From Pelargonium cotyledonis (taxonomy: Eukaryota; Streptophyta; Magnoliopsida; Geraniales; Geraniaceae): a stretch of DNA of 24,733 bases. This document shows, one piece after another, positions 10,401-21,800 of this stretch. The stretch lies in contig JAYMTA010000743.1 in assembly GCA_036897625.1 (NCBI GenBank), positions 1 to 24,733 of the forward strand. The letters are read 5' to 3'. Within the stretch, counting starts at the first letter, position 1, and each line of letters begins with the position of its first letter. Below the pieces are notes generated by a model that ran no database searches, was not told the DNA's origin, and saw only the letters and a list, made by a program, of their open reading frames with translations. The position numbers and the translations under genes were made by a program.

Positions 10401-12352
10401 ACTTAATGTTTCATTTTGAATAGTATGTTTCGTTCTGTTCTGGACCGAAGCATACTATTATGCATGAGACTATGGCAGAGAGTCAACGCTTTCAGCATAG
10501 AAAGGCCAAAAATCGAGAAACTAGTGAGAGGAGGATAAGTGAATCCTCAGATCTCAATGGGACAACCATAGCACTATAAGACCTTCAGACTGGGATCTGT
10601 GAGACAGGTAACATCAAATGCTCTCCTTCTGGGGATTTTGTTCTTGCTATCCCCACCTTCTCCCATGGTGACTCTAGAGAGTTTTTACATTAATGTTCAA
10701 GCAAGTCCATTTAATCTTTTGTTCCCCCCTGCAACCCAACGAACAATTTTTTCCTTTTAATATATTTAATATATTTTCACAACCAATGAGTACATTTTTG
10801 TTATTTATATTATATATTTGAGTAATAAATGTTATAATAGATCCTTCGGAATACTTGTTAAAGGTTGGGTTCTCCTGGATTTTATAATTGCCACAGAAAT
10901 GTGTTGTAATGTGAACTTGTGTATAACCACCCCAGCTTATATGGGTTGTGGTGTATTTTGCACATTTCCTTTTGTAACATTCCTTAAGACTCTAACCAAA
11001 AAATCCATAGTGGAGCTTTTGGTGACATTTCATAGTTTCAGTTAATTCAATAACTGAATACAATGTAGGATTACTTTTTTATTGTGTGGCTTTGCTAATA
11101 AAAGAATGCCTTATAGTTGTCTGAATGGCATCAACTTTCCAGTAGTTAATTATATGATTTGTGAAGGAGTAGATGTCTATGCTGTTTCTCTTGACTGTAA
11201 AATAATTGCATTGGTCATTAACTTGTCTTATATTGCAGGCTATAATGTATGTACTCTGTTTCCGTATGAGTTCAATGATGAATGTACCTCAGCTGAGATC
11301 ACAGCTTCAACAGATGCCTATAGAGCAGATCTTGAAACATAAATTGGACCCACTGAAGGTAAGTAACTTTTATGGAGAATGGTAAAAAATTGTGAATGTT
11401 AGAGTGCTTTGTTTCACTGAAAAAATGGTTTCGTTGTTTTACGAATTTTAGCCTAATGTAATTGTTGTCTTTCATTTATCTGGGCATTACAAAAATCATC
11501 TTGCATATCTTGTGGAATATATTCTTAATCATCTTTCTTATACAGGTGTGCTTACCTTCTGTGGTACAAGAATTCCTTCGACAGGCAAAAGCAGCTCATC
11601 TGTTCACTATCTCAGAGAAATTTGTATTTAATGATGTGCTCGAATCAGAACTTTCCAAGGCTTTTGGCGGGCTGGAAAGGCTTGACATGTTCTTCCCATT
11701 TGACCCATGTTTGCTGAAAAAAAGTGACAGGTGACCATTCTTTACTTGCAAGAAATAGACAGTAGGTCTTCATGCCCCTTGGCTTTCTGGGGCTGATAGG
11801 AAACAAATTATTTTGTATGAAAGGTGATGGTTTTTTTTTGGGATATGGTGGATCAGCCGTTATTTGGTGATTTTGTTGACTAATCTATATATTTTTTATA
11901 AAGTTGACAAATATTGGATGAGAGGCAGGAGGAATAATTTTAGACATAAGAGTATAAATTTGTACACTGTGTTACTTCTTTGTATTGCTGTTTGATACTT
12001 TGTTCTCTCTCCAACTTGAAGGTACATCCGCCAGAGTTTTGTTTACTGGTCACTGGTCAGAACTACTTGTGATGGGGGTGATGAGGATGATGATGATGAC
12101 GACAAAGAGGAAGAAGATGATTTTCAAGTTAATAGCGATGAAGATATCGAGGACCTTGTGAATGGGAACGCAAGGAGTTATATGGATGATGGGGTGCCAA
12201 GGAGTTTTAATGAACACGATCTGGACTACGCAATGGACAAGATGTCCATTTCACCAATGAAACCCATAAATTACAGATTTGGTGGTAGACTACAGGAACC
12301 TGCAAGAATGCCCTCAAGACTCAGGCCCTCAATGAGCCCGGAGTCATTGTGA
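4463..12352 (+). CDS. RRN3: RNA polymerase I-specific transcription initiation factor RRN3 (TIF-IA), 15 coding exons
   Basis: RRN3/TIF-IA binds RNA polymerase I and recruits it to the rDNA promoter in the nucleolus. Coding exons: 4463-4576, 4667-4750, 4846-4917, 5013-5084, 5187-5423, 5864-5974, 6078-6179, 7218-7343, 7424-7492, 7664-7770, 8233-8316, 8459-8546, 11239-11358, 11546-11730, 12022-12352. They total 1902 nt, phases agree at every junction, and all introns are GT-AG. The 633-aa product matches the usual plant length (about 600-630). Recognised family segments are NMPTKYSKEDEIMIYVENMF (about 184-203), ENCGVRFAVMLSNMF (341-355), RMSAVAYLASYLSRAKF (365-381) and YIRQSFVYWSLVRTT (525-539). 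An acidic tract (about 544-568, including six consecutive Asp) is followed by a basic/proline tail ending MSPESL. The start is the first in-frame Met after an in-frame stop at 4427-4429. The fold is expected to be HEAT-like. Serine-proline pairs in the tail (SISPMKP, SMSPESL) could be phosphorylated, by analogy with mammalian TIF-IA; that is inference. Confidence 0.94.
4639..4646 (+). promoter_or_regulatory. telo-box-like motif in RRN3 intron 1
   Basis: AACCCTAA lies 62 bp inside intron 1. Telo-boxes (AAACCCTAA core) near the start of transcription commonly accompany site II elements in plant ribosomal-protein genes. The motif is short and could be chance, but its pairing with the site II cluster is the known arrangement. 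Confidence 0.4.
5424..5863 (+). other. RRN3 intron 5
   Basis: A 440-bp T-rich intron bounded by GTGAGT and TTGTAG. I see no repeat or second gene in it. Confidence 0.8.
6180..7217 (+). other. RRN3 intron 7, carrying a degenerate dispersed repeat
   Basis: A 1038-bp intron starting GTATGG and ending TTACAG. Its first 600 bp are rich in GACAC/GTGTC-type words (for example ACACTGACACGTTGACA near 6256) and contain a diverged tandem duplication (see 6482-6770). The rest is plain AT-rich intron. Confidence 0.75.
6482..6770. repeat. diverged ~160-bp tandem duplication in RRN3 intron 7
   Basis: Two units, about 6482-6608 and 6643-6770, share CAAGTG at the start, GGCATGGATA, AATGTCCAT/AGTGTCCAT, and TGTACATATCAAAATGGT near the end. 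The words GTGTCC and GACACG recur around both units, the look of a degenerate dispersed plant repeat. No coding potential is seen. Confidence 0.55.
7771..8232 (+). other. RRN3 intron 10
   Basis: A 462-bp intron bounded by GTGATC and TTGCAG. Nothing else is recognised inside it. Confidence 0.8.
8516..8643 (+). repeat. 65-bp tandem duplication spanning the 3' end of RRN3 exon 12
   Basis: Unit 1 (8516-8580) and unit 2 (8581-8643) match over 63 positions with one visible substitution (GATGATG versus GATAATG). Each unit holds the last 31 nt of exon 12 plus the donor CAG|GTATAT and the first bases of the intron, so the donor at 8547 has an exact copy 65 bp downstream. Only the first donor keeps the reading frame. 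Confidence 0.95.
9599..9882. mobile_element. candidate MITE with internal palindrome in RRN3 intron 12
   Basis: An AT-rich segment whose outer ends both carry GCATTC (GCATTCAT at left; GCATTCGT as the complement of the right end). Inside, 9649-9691 and 9711-9755 form an inverted repeat of about 43 bp: AAATTTGAGGAATTGAA on one arm and its complement on the other, with a loop of about 20 bp. No clear target duplication was found, so family and ends are uncertain. Confidence 0.35.
10421..10461. repeat. short imperfect hairpin
   Basis: AATAGTATGTTTCG pairs with CGAAGCATACTATT with one mismatch over 14 bp and a loop of about 13 bases. Its function is unknown; it may be a remnant of an inserted element. 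Confidence 0.45.
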
Positions 12353-12620
12353 GTTGTGATCGACCGGGGAGGTAATCCTTGCACTCAAACGTAAGAGAGA
12401 AACGTAGTGTACGAAAGTTACGTCAGTTTTCTGAGTCTGGATTGATTGGATCTTCTCCAGGTGTTGGGGAGCAACTGCTAGACCAAGTGTTGGGGATTGG
12501 GTTGCGTGGAGCTTTGCTTTGCTGAAATGGTTGGAGATAGTTTATTGAAGATTCATTTTTGGTATTGTAATGAATCATTAAAATTCTGTTAGGAGCATAG
12601 AGTTGTAAAATTAGTCTTTT
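12353..12620 (+). other. probable RRN3 3' UTR
   Basis: A moderately T/G-rich stretch follows the stop. TGTAATGAATC near 12566 and T-rich DNA after it would suit a plant poly(A) region, but there is no perfect AATAAA. The end is a guess. Confidence 0.35.
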
Positions 12621-14639
12621 TGTGCACATTTTGTACTTGCTTGGATGGTGAGTGAGGTAAAGAAAATGGACTAGAAAGTTAGTAGAAATTTGAATGTAAT
12701 GGTGGTTTTCATGTGAAAAAATGATTGACATGTTGAGCTCTCTAGGTGCCAAAATCACATGTAGAATGCTACAGTAATATTGTTAGGTGCAATTATCAAA
12801 TTTTGTTGGTGTAAACTATTCACAATATTTTCTTATATCAAAGAATGCAAACACAACTATGGATATAAGATTGTCGAGTTGTGACTTAAGATCGAGAATA
12901 TTTTGGAGTACCTCACAAGCTACTTAGATGAGTTATAATCTTATGAATTCACGTTGTCGCTTTTGACCGAATGCATATTGTTGTTAACGCATTACTTTTC
13001 AATTTGGATTTGACAGGTATTTTGAACACTCCTAACCTCTTCTATTGCAATTGCTACCTTTTGTGAACACGCTCTAAGATACCACACTCAAATGTTGGAA
13101 TGATTAATTAATTTAAATTAGAAAAGTAGTTTGGAGAATTAGTTGTGTTGAAAGGTACTTATTGAGGTAGGAGGTCAATCCACAATGTCCCACCAAACAG
13201 AGCCTTAACTAATCTTTTGACCGTTTGCCCACTTCACACAATTGTGTTAATTACCAACAACTCCCTCACCCACAATTTTCTTATATTTGACTTTTTATGC
13301 TATTTATTTTTAGTAACCAAATAACAAAAGCAAATATTAATTAGCCAACGGTGACATTAATTTATGGAAATTATTATGATATATAGTTCGGGAGTGGAAT
13401 AATTCATGTATTGTCTTTTTCATGTAACCTTTTTTGTAGTCATTGTCAAAATAATATATTTCTCAAATCTTGTTGTATTCAATTTATTAGACTTTGTTAA
13501 AGACATGGGCTATGAAAATAAAAACTAAAAAAGCATTTTCTATTACTCCTATTCTAGAGTAGGAGTTGACATCGAAAAAAAAAAGTGGACTAAATTTTAA
13601 TTGTGATGCTAATTAGCCATAAGGTATTGATATTAACTTAAAAATAAATTAGTCAGAATTCATTGAATTTGTTACGGTAAAAACATGATAAACAACGTCA
13701 TCTTCTAAATAACTAATTTTAACTTTTACCTTACATATTTTAAGAAATTTCTTAACACATGCAATAACCTTATTATAGCACATCATTTTTCTTTCCGATT
13801 AAATGTAAAGTTTTCTTGTAGTAGAAAATTTAGCACCTACTTAGATATAATATACGGTGAATATTCTTCCATCAATTGAAATAACATAGGTCTCAAATAA
13901 ATTTTCCTAGGAAAGATGTAATAGATCCAACCAAGACTATCTTCTAGTAGTTTTTTTGTTTGTTTTGTCGAGATTTTGGTTTTATATTTACACCTAATTT
14001 AATTATACATTTTCTTTGTAATGAACTAGGAAAGGGCACTATAATAGAATAAAAAAATTGCTTGCCAACCATAGAATTTCTTAGAAAGTTTCGTGAAGAT
14101 TAAGTGTCAAATCCAATAATTAGTTTTTCCCCTCTTTCTTCCTTATACTTTTCTTGCTATTGATGTTATTCCAAATCATAACATTGAGATATACAAAATA
14201 GTTCATTTGTTTTTGGACTCAAGACCATATATTGATTAGACTTTTCACCTTATGATTAGTTGTGATACTTGCTAATTTGTCTTATGAAATAAGTTTATTG
14301 TTCTAAATTTGAAGGATACAATACAACCATCCAATAAGAGAGCAATCCATCATGAACATTGCACCAACTTCAACATACCAATATTTTTATTAAGGTTTGA
14401 CTTGGGTGGCCCCAAGTTTGAATTTTGTTTCCAATTTATATTATTACATGAAAACTCGTTTTATATCTTCTAATTATATATTTTTTTAATCCGTTGAACT
14501 ACACAACAATCAGTTGATCAGGTACACAACAAATATAGCTTTTTCATTTAACTCAAATCCACTTAAGATTCACTAGAAATCCAAACCGTTCAAATCGTTT
14601 GGCTCCACATATATTAGTAATTGTATTATTAATATAAAA
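12621..14639. other. intergenic DNA between RRN3 and the UDP-GlcNAc pyrophosphorylase gene
   Basis: About 2 kb of strongly AT-rich sequence without a supported reading frame on either strand, recognisable RNA gene or clear repeat. Confidence 0.7.
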
Positions 14640-15237
14640 TAAGAAATCTAAGTTATTTTTTTACTTAGTCTAAGCTAAGCCAACGAAAATTTGCCACTAT
14701 ATTAAATTACCAGTTTATCCACTCAAGTGAATTTGTGTCAGCGGAACGACCCTGGTTCCAAATATTTCAAATGAGATGTCATAATATTATTGGTGTTTTA
14801 GCCTAAATCAAATAATTCTTAGTTTATAATTCTCAATTCCTTACTAACGAATGGATATAGCAACTTAAAAAATTGCATTAAAAAAAATTCATTCACATAT
14901 ATATGTTTACCTAATATTGTAAAATAAAAACTCATGCATCCATGATCCATGTATACACTTCAACAGTTTCAACAAATTTCATTTACTAAAATAAAGCTTG
15001 TTTCCACAAACAAACACTCATTTATATGTAGGAACTGAGGATCCTAAGCCTACTTATTTGTGACTTAGGGTAAGTTATTAATGAGATGGTGACATTTCAT
15101 TAAAATTATTGGATCTAGATGGATCGTTCCGCTTCCACCAATATACTTGGGTGGGTATGAGTGAAATTTAAAAAATGTCGTTACCTCATTAGTTTGGCTT
15201 AAGCTAAGCCAAAAATAATTTGGCTTAAATTTCTTAT

Positions 15238-15238
<1 letters not shown>
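14640..15238. mobile_element. ~600-bp MITE-like element with ~150-bp terminal inverted repeats
   Basis: The left arm (about 14640-14790) and the complement of the right arm (about 15080-15238) align. Both begin TAAGAAAT(C/T)TAAG, contain CTTAG and AAGCC blocks, then AGCGGAACGA (14740 and the complement of 15123-15132), then ATGAGATGTCA/ATGAAATGTCA. The 290-bp interior is AT-rich and non-coding. Arm divergence implies an old copy. Target duplications were not recognised; the right end runs into a TA/CA microsatellite, which blurs that border. Harbinger-, hAT- or Mutator-type origin cannot be told apart by eye. Confidence 0.55.

Positions 15239-15274
<36 letters not shown>
15238..15274. repeat. 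(TA)n(CA)n microsatellite
   Basis: A run of TA dinucleotides passes into about twelve CA units. It abuts the right end of the inverted-repeat element, and a related repeat near 23640 also lies beside a CA run. Confidence 0.9.
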
Positions 15275-15334
15275 GAGGATTAGAAGTCTCAACCATGACT
15301 AATTGGCTGAGACTCTCAGCCAAGACACATAAAA

Positions 15335-15425
15335 AAAGAATCCGGACGAGGCGTCCCACACCCAAAAAATTAACTGGAGCGGATATGAGTGTAAATCGCT
15401 GACGTGACATCTACTAGTTGGCCAT
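15335..15425 (+). repeat. partial copy of the same short repeat family
   Basis: CCCACACC, then AATTAACTGGAG, GGATATGAGTGTAAA and TGACGTGACA follow the order and spacing seen in the 15122-15200 arm and in the 23636-23740 copy. The match is approximate, so this could be a decayed copy or only a similar sequence. Confidence 0.35.
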
Positions 15426-15524
15426 GGGTGAGATTATATATATGTCATTTATGTCATACAATGGACGGTCCAGATGAAACGGTTAGATCCAGATCAGATC
15501 CGCGTATCCGAATTAAGAATTTAG

Positions 15525-15532
15525 TATAAAAT
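15525..15532 (+). promoter_or_regulatory. TATA box of the UDP-GlcNAc pyrophosphorylase gene
   Basis: TATAAAAT lies 309 bp before the start codon. Transcription from about 15555-15565 would give a leader of roughly 280 nt, rich in CT and CA runs (CA repeat near 15730, purine-rich just before the start). No ATG occurs between the TATA box and the predicted start. A bZIP-type core, TGACGTGACA, sits upstream at 15400-15409. Confidence 0.55.
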
Positions 15533-15840
15533 ACCAGGACTGTGCTGCTGCAGAATACAATCGGCACAGTTCGTTAGAAGAGGAGACCGACAAAACTGCA
15601 ATTCTAGCGAGACACAGAGGACAGAACCGTCATTTGGCAGGACCAGCTGGTGGTTACAGTGATTGATTTGATTCTTGTCTTCATCGCCACTGTTGCTCTT
15701 CGCTCTATAACCTGCTCGACCAACTAATCACACACACACACACGGGACTGACTCCGAGCTCTGTGCTTTGCTTCGCTTTGCTTTTAGTGAGAGAAACGAA
15801 GATCTAGAGAGAGAATTTTCTCGAGAAAAAGAAAAAGAAA

Positions 15841-18800
15841 ATGAGGGAACCGACGATGGTTGGGACAGAGAGCAACGTATCGTCGCCGCCTCCGCCTCCG
15901 CAGGCTCTGGTCGAGCGTCTCAAGGACTACGGTCAGGAAGATGCTTTTGCTCTTTTGGACGAGCTTTCCCTCGAGGAACGCGACCTCCTCGTCAAGGATA
16001 TCGAGGTTCTTAATTTAATAATTTATCTCCCTACAGATCTCTCAATTCCGTGCTGCAGATGTTTTGTTGCTGTCGGAATTGAATTCCGGTTTCTTTTCTG
16101 TATTTTCCCGCATTTTCTCACCAACGGAACTCACTGAACCTCATTTGTACTGAATTTGAAACTACGTTTAATGCGGCGATACTGTTTTAATTTGATTGGA
16201 AATTGTCATATTTTGCTTAATATGGTGCAATTTTGTTCTTCAGAACTTGGATCTTCCAAGGATAGATCGGATCATTCGGTGTTCTCTTCAATCTCACGGT
16301 CTCTCTCTACTTTCTTACCTGTCTATAGTATGTTTATCGATGAGTAGATGTTATGAATTGGATTGTGAAGTTTCGTAGTAACATTCGGAGAGTACAGGGC
16401 TTCCCACTGCGGCCATTGAGCCGGTGCCGGAGAGCAGCGTGTCCACGGTGGAGGAGAGGACGATGGAACAAAGGAAGAGATGGTGGAAGATGGGCTTGAA
16501 GGCGATCTCTGGTGGAAAGTTGGCTGTTTTGCTTTTATCTGGGGGCCAGGTAATTTTTTTTTAGAGTTAAAATGTATGCAATGTACTTTTTTAGTTTTGA
16601 TTTCTTCACTTTTTAATGGAATTATGGTTGTTTCCTGTACTAATATGAACTGCTACATGATTGCAAATACTTGATGTGTATCCCGTATTAGTATTTATTG
16701 ATTATTTGATTTTACTTTCTACATACATCACCAAAAAGTTATTATATTAATGCCCTGCTGTTTGAGTGCTGTGGTTACCTGAGAAAACCTCTCTCCTCTA
16801 ACTATTATTTCCTTATTATGTTACCTTTTTGGAATGAGACTTTTTTTTCTTGTTCCAAGTGGATAGATATATTCGGTTAATAATGTAATTGGTGTTGCTT
16901 TTTTGTTGCATGTCCTCCTATGATGGTTGGCTGATGGATATTGTTAACCTAATTTATAAAAGTAGGGGTGGAAAATTGGTTTAGGAGTAATCATTACTTG
17001 CAACAAAGATGCTTTTCAAGATTCCATGCTTTGTTTACTGGAAGTCATCTATCCAAAAATATTAAGGAATATAATGGAGCTGCTATCTGGCATTTGTGAT
17101 GAAAACTACTGGAGAAACTCTACTATCTGCATTTGAAGTTCACTCAGCTCCTACATTTCTTAAGATGAAGAAAGTTCTTAAACGAAAATTATTTTGTCGT
17201 TATGTGTTCATGACTCATGACTGTTTAGCATTCAGGTGTGAGAACTGAAAACAACATCCCTCCCTCGCTTATTAGATGAAGTTACATGATCAAAATTCCT
17301 CAAAGCTGTTGAAGGTTCTACAACTAAGGAAACATTAGATCCCCAATGGTATTAGCCAGCCCTGTCACATGAAAGCGATATTGCCAGATTGTTGTCACAT
17401 ACCATTGTAAAATGTTTGATATAATGTCACATGCCTGCCAATGAAGGTGACAAAGATGCACTTATATATGATATTGTTATAGTTCTCTCAGCACATCCCC
17501 ATCATTGCTCAAAGAGAATCCCCTTGTGCGCATCAATATTAATTCTTAGTTGTAGCTTGAGCCTCTCATATTAATGGGATGAATGTAAAATTGCTGAGAA
17601 TCTGAGTCTATTACCTATGATAAAAAAAACCTGTGTGCATGCCTTTTAAGGTAGAAATTTGTTATGAGTGGAACTTTCAACCTGCTCTCTCCTCCCTCCT
17701 CTAAGTGCCGGAGAACTTAATGCTTCACTTAGAAATATCCAGCTACCAGAAACTAGGAACTGCCCTATTCATGAGTTCTATTATGGTATGTGTGTGCACA
17801 AGAATTGATTGGTTTTAGTTCATTGTAGAAGGAGCTTATTCTGTGCATGGTGTTAGTACTCTAAATTAAGACAAACCAGAGGTAGCCTGTTTCTTCGCCT
17901 GCTTTTCTATTTTTCATTGTGTAGATGTATGGCTCTAACATTTTCTTTCTAGCAAAACTAGTTTGGTTAATCTTTCTGAACTGGTTCTGATGTCTAAAGA
18001 TATTGTATGTGAAGTCTTCATAGGTGGTCCTTACAGGCACATGTTGCTTGCCCAAACTAGCATTTATCACTCATGTTGTACTCTTTAACTGTTGAATATA
18101 TGTGTACCTCATTTAGTGTGTCTATAACTGATTCTTGCTAGTTATTCTGTGTTTGAAATGTGAATGCAGGGAACACGGCTTGGAAGTTCAGATCCAAAAG
18201 GATGCTTTAGTGAGTAATTTTCATGCTCAGTTGATATTGCAATCTATTAGAAGCAGTAAAGGTTTCTTCTTCTGTATGTTCTGTCAAAAAGGATGTTGAA
18301 TAGAGAAACTCTAGTGAAGACATCAAGAGTACAAAAAGCATTTTTGCAGCAGCTTCTTGTCCTGGTTAATTTCATAGGAACACATTGATGACACTCACAT
18401 TTTGTATGATAACAGAGGTTCTGCTAGTTGAACCAATTGCTTCCCAACTATCATTATTTCATAGTCAGGATACATATAAAGAAATTAAGCCTTGGATTTA
18501 AGTAAGCTCAGGAGCATAGTTGATCTGCTGGGAATAATTTTACTTCACATGGTTTACATATATATTTTGAACCCTTTATAGATATTGGGCTTCCATCCGG
18601 AAAATCACTATTTCAACTTCAAGCAGAGCGTATTTTATGTGTTCAAAGACTGGCTTCTCAGCATGCAAATGAGAGTAAGCTTCATTTCAGCTTATGTATG
18701 TTCCTACTCCGTTGACATGATATTATTTAATCCATTAAAATTCCGTCAGGTTCTGCTGGCGTTGTGCCAATACATTGGTACATCATGACTAGTCCCTTTA

Positions 18801-21800
18801 CGGATGATGCCACACGCAAATTTTTTGAAAGTCATAAATACTTTGGCCTTGAAGCTGAACAAGTAGGTGTATCTTATTTCTTCGTTTTCCTTAAGTTTGA
18901 TTTTTGGTTTTTTCTTAGTTTGAAGGATACATTTCTTTAATGCAGGTCACTTTCTTTCAACAAGGCACCATACCTTGTATTTCGATGGATGGTAGATTTA
19001 TAATGGAGACTCCATACGGTGTATGGTTTCTTAATTAGTACTTTTAGTATTTGGAGAATACAATGCTGCTTGTTTCATTCAGCATATAACCATGAATTTT
19101 ACTTAACAAATAGTGTACATTTAGGCAAATCTTTATATTTGATTTCTTTAGTCCATTTTATATATATTGGTTTTTGAAATTTCCGTAATTCACAAATTTA
19201 ATAATTGTATGGATTCAATTTATAACAGGTAGCTAAGGCTCCAGATGGTAATGGTGGAGTTTATACAGGCATGTTTTAAATTCCAGACTATATAGTCACT
19301 GCCATTGACCCAGTTCTCCTTGCTTTCCCCACATTACTTACTCAATAATCTTTAGTTTAATTGGGCCTCATTTGTTTCTTCAGCTTTAAAGTATTCAAGA
19401 TTGTTAGAAGATATGGCCACAAGAGGGGTTAAATATTTGGATTGTTACGGAGTTGACAATGCTTTGGTAAGTTTGCATCTTTACTCTCAGTCAATTCCTT
19501 CCCTAATGGTGTAAGTCTCATAGAATCTGTCTTCATTTGAGATTTAGTGATTGGGGGTTCTGAAACGCAGGTTCGTGTATCTGATCCAACTTTCTTAGGT
19601 TATTTCATCGATAAAGGTGTAGCTGCTGCTGCAAAAGTTGTCCGTAAGGTAACCAATTGTTTCTATGCCAACTCCAAGAAGGTTTAACAAAAAGTATCCT
19701 TCATAATACCTGAGTAGAAAAAAATGCATAATGTGCTTAACTTAATAAGAAAATTCGAATTCTATTACCAATAAACATTGGGGAAAGTAGTTTAGGTGCT
19801 TGATCCCCTTGAGGTCTCGGGTTCAAGCATCCCTTTAAGTATTGTTGGTATTGCCTATCAAAAGAAAGAAAAAAATCAAATTCTTTTATAGAATGATGTC
19901 AAATACCCTGTGGTACTCCTTTTTGTTGTTTGATTATTCACTTGTCTGAAGTGCAAACAATCAATATTATTTCCTGAGAGTTAATAATGTTCTCTGTGTA
20001 TTTGATGATAGGCATACCCCCAGGAAAAGGTTGGTGTGTTTGTACGACGTGGTAAAGGCGGACCTCTTACTGTTGTTGAATACAGTGAGTTGGATCAAAC
20101 ACTGGCGTCTGAAATCAATCAGGGGACTGGACGTCTTCGGTTTTGTTGGAGTAATGTATAGCCTATTATCAACTTTTCTGCTTATTTTTAATATTCTAGG
20201 ATGACATGCTTTTCATCGTATGATCTCTCTCTCACTTGTTGCTAGCTGTTTTTGCTTAGTGTGATTGTGTGTTGAAATTCAAACTATAGCAGGTCACTAT
20301 TCTGCAGTTGTTAGCTGTCCATAATAACTCAACTGATTATTAGGGTGATAAATCAATGGCTGATGCAATCTAAGTCATAAAATCCTTTTCATTTTTTTAT
20401 GACTCCTTCCATTCTTGTAAATTTGTAGATGCTTTATCAACAGTTGTTCTTCTGGAAAGTACATTTGAGAACTTTTGTACCACATTAGCTGATCGATGCC
20501 TGCGTAAACTTGAGTTGAATACAGTTAAAAAATTGTAATGTTTCTACGTTCAATAAGCATTCAATGATGTTGCTCTGAATTCATATCTAGAAGACGTGAT
20601 GGAATCTTAAACCTGTAAAGCAAATATCCAACCTATTCCTGTTAAATTTATTTTTGTATGAAGCTCTACATTTTGAGATTTCAATAAAACTGACTCTTAG
20701 TGCTGATTGAGCTGCAACACTTGGAATTGCCGGAATAGAACTTTAAATGAACTGAATCTATGATCCTATAAGTTTCGAAACGTAATTAGAGATCAGAGTG
20801 CAAATATAGCAGAAAGGAAAATATAATGTGTTATCTATTTGAGATGGATGCTGATTATACAAGGGTTCTATAAGATTAAGGTTTAAGCCAAACACTATAA
20901 GTAGAAATGAGAATTGACTGGAATTTTTTTTTTTTTTTTGTCTATTATTTTCTCCAGAATACTTGACAATGTTATATCATACTCAGATGTTGCTTTTTGT
21001 AATCTGCTTAATAGGTCTTTTTTGGTAGAAACAGGAGAAAATTTTCTGTTGAAGATTTCTAAATTGCATCAATAATTATGTTGCCACTTCAATCATGTTC
21101 CTGAATAATTAACACTTTGTACTTTTCAGGTGTGCTTACATATGTTTACTTTGGATTTCTTAAACCAAGTAGCAAATGGCCTTGAAAAAGACAGCATGTG
21201 AGTGGTGTTTTATTTCTAATTTTCAATATGTTTCAGCGCCTCTAATAAACGTTTAGGGTGATTGAAGAAATCCATGTTTTTGTTACATACCCTGCATGTC
21301 TTGTGCAATGAAATTTATGTTTTTAGGGCCCTTCATCGTTGAGGGATCTAATAGTGCTTGTATTGCTTGAGGAGGACAAGTTTAGGTTTTAGAACACTCC
21401 GGAGCATGTCACTGTGTGTGTGTGCATCATGTCCTCATTCTGTATGAAGATGTCACAAAGCAGAATTGTAGACTTCAGCGATCTTTGTTATTTTGCACTT
21501 TTACGTATCACGGGATATCAATTTTCCTAATTGGTCCACAACTATTTATCTATCACATGAATGCTAATATGCACATTGGAATGTGATTGCAGTTATCATC
21601 TAGCAGAGAAGAAAATCCCTTCAATCCATGGTTATACAATGGGGTTCAAACTGGAGCAGTTTATATTTGATGCTTTTCCATATGCTCCTACAACCGCACT
21701 TTTTGAGGTAATTCCTCCCTCACCCTAAAAATGCCCTATTAATATTATTATCACTCCAATCCAACTCCCCAACTTGGAGAGGATGCTACTATTGTAATAG

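Larger units (their letters stand above)
8547..11238 (+). other. RRN3 intron 12 (2.7 kb), the largest in the gene
   Basis: The intron runs from GTATAT to TTGCAG. It holds the copied donor, a GC-richer stretch at 8830-9060, an inverted-repeat element at about 9599-9882, a reading-frame-like stretch at about 9879-10157, and a hairpin at about 10421-10461. The remainder is ordinary AT-rich intron. No complete second gene is seen on either strand. Confidence 0.75.

Noticed and set aside
10473-10580. Short frame starting MAESQRFQHR that recalls a retroelement gag start
   Set aside because: Too short and isolated; no LTR, primer-binding site or other retroelement part was seen nearby.
15768-15840. 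Upstream extension of the UAP frame region (frame reading LRFAFSERNEDLERE)
   Set aside because: It has no ATG, lies in a different frame from the UAP exon, and ends inside it; it is a shadow.
17530-17640. Third SINE copy suggested by the ATTACCTATGATAAAAAAAA tail in UAP intron 3
   Set aside because: The tail resembles the copy at 19768 but no box B or target duplication was found.
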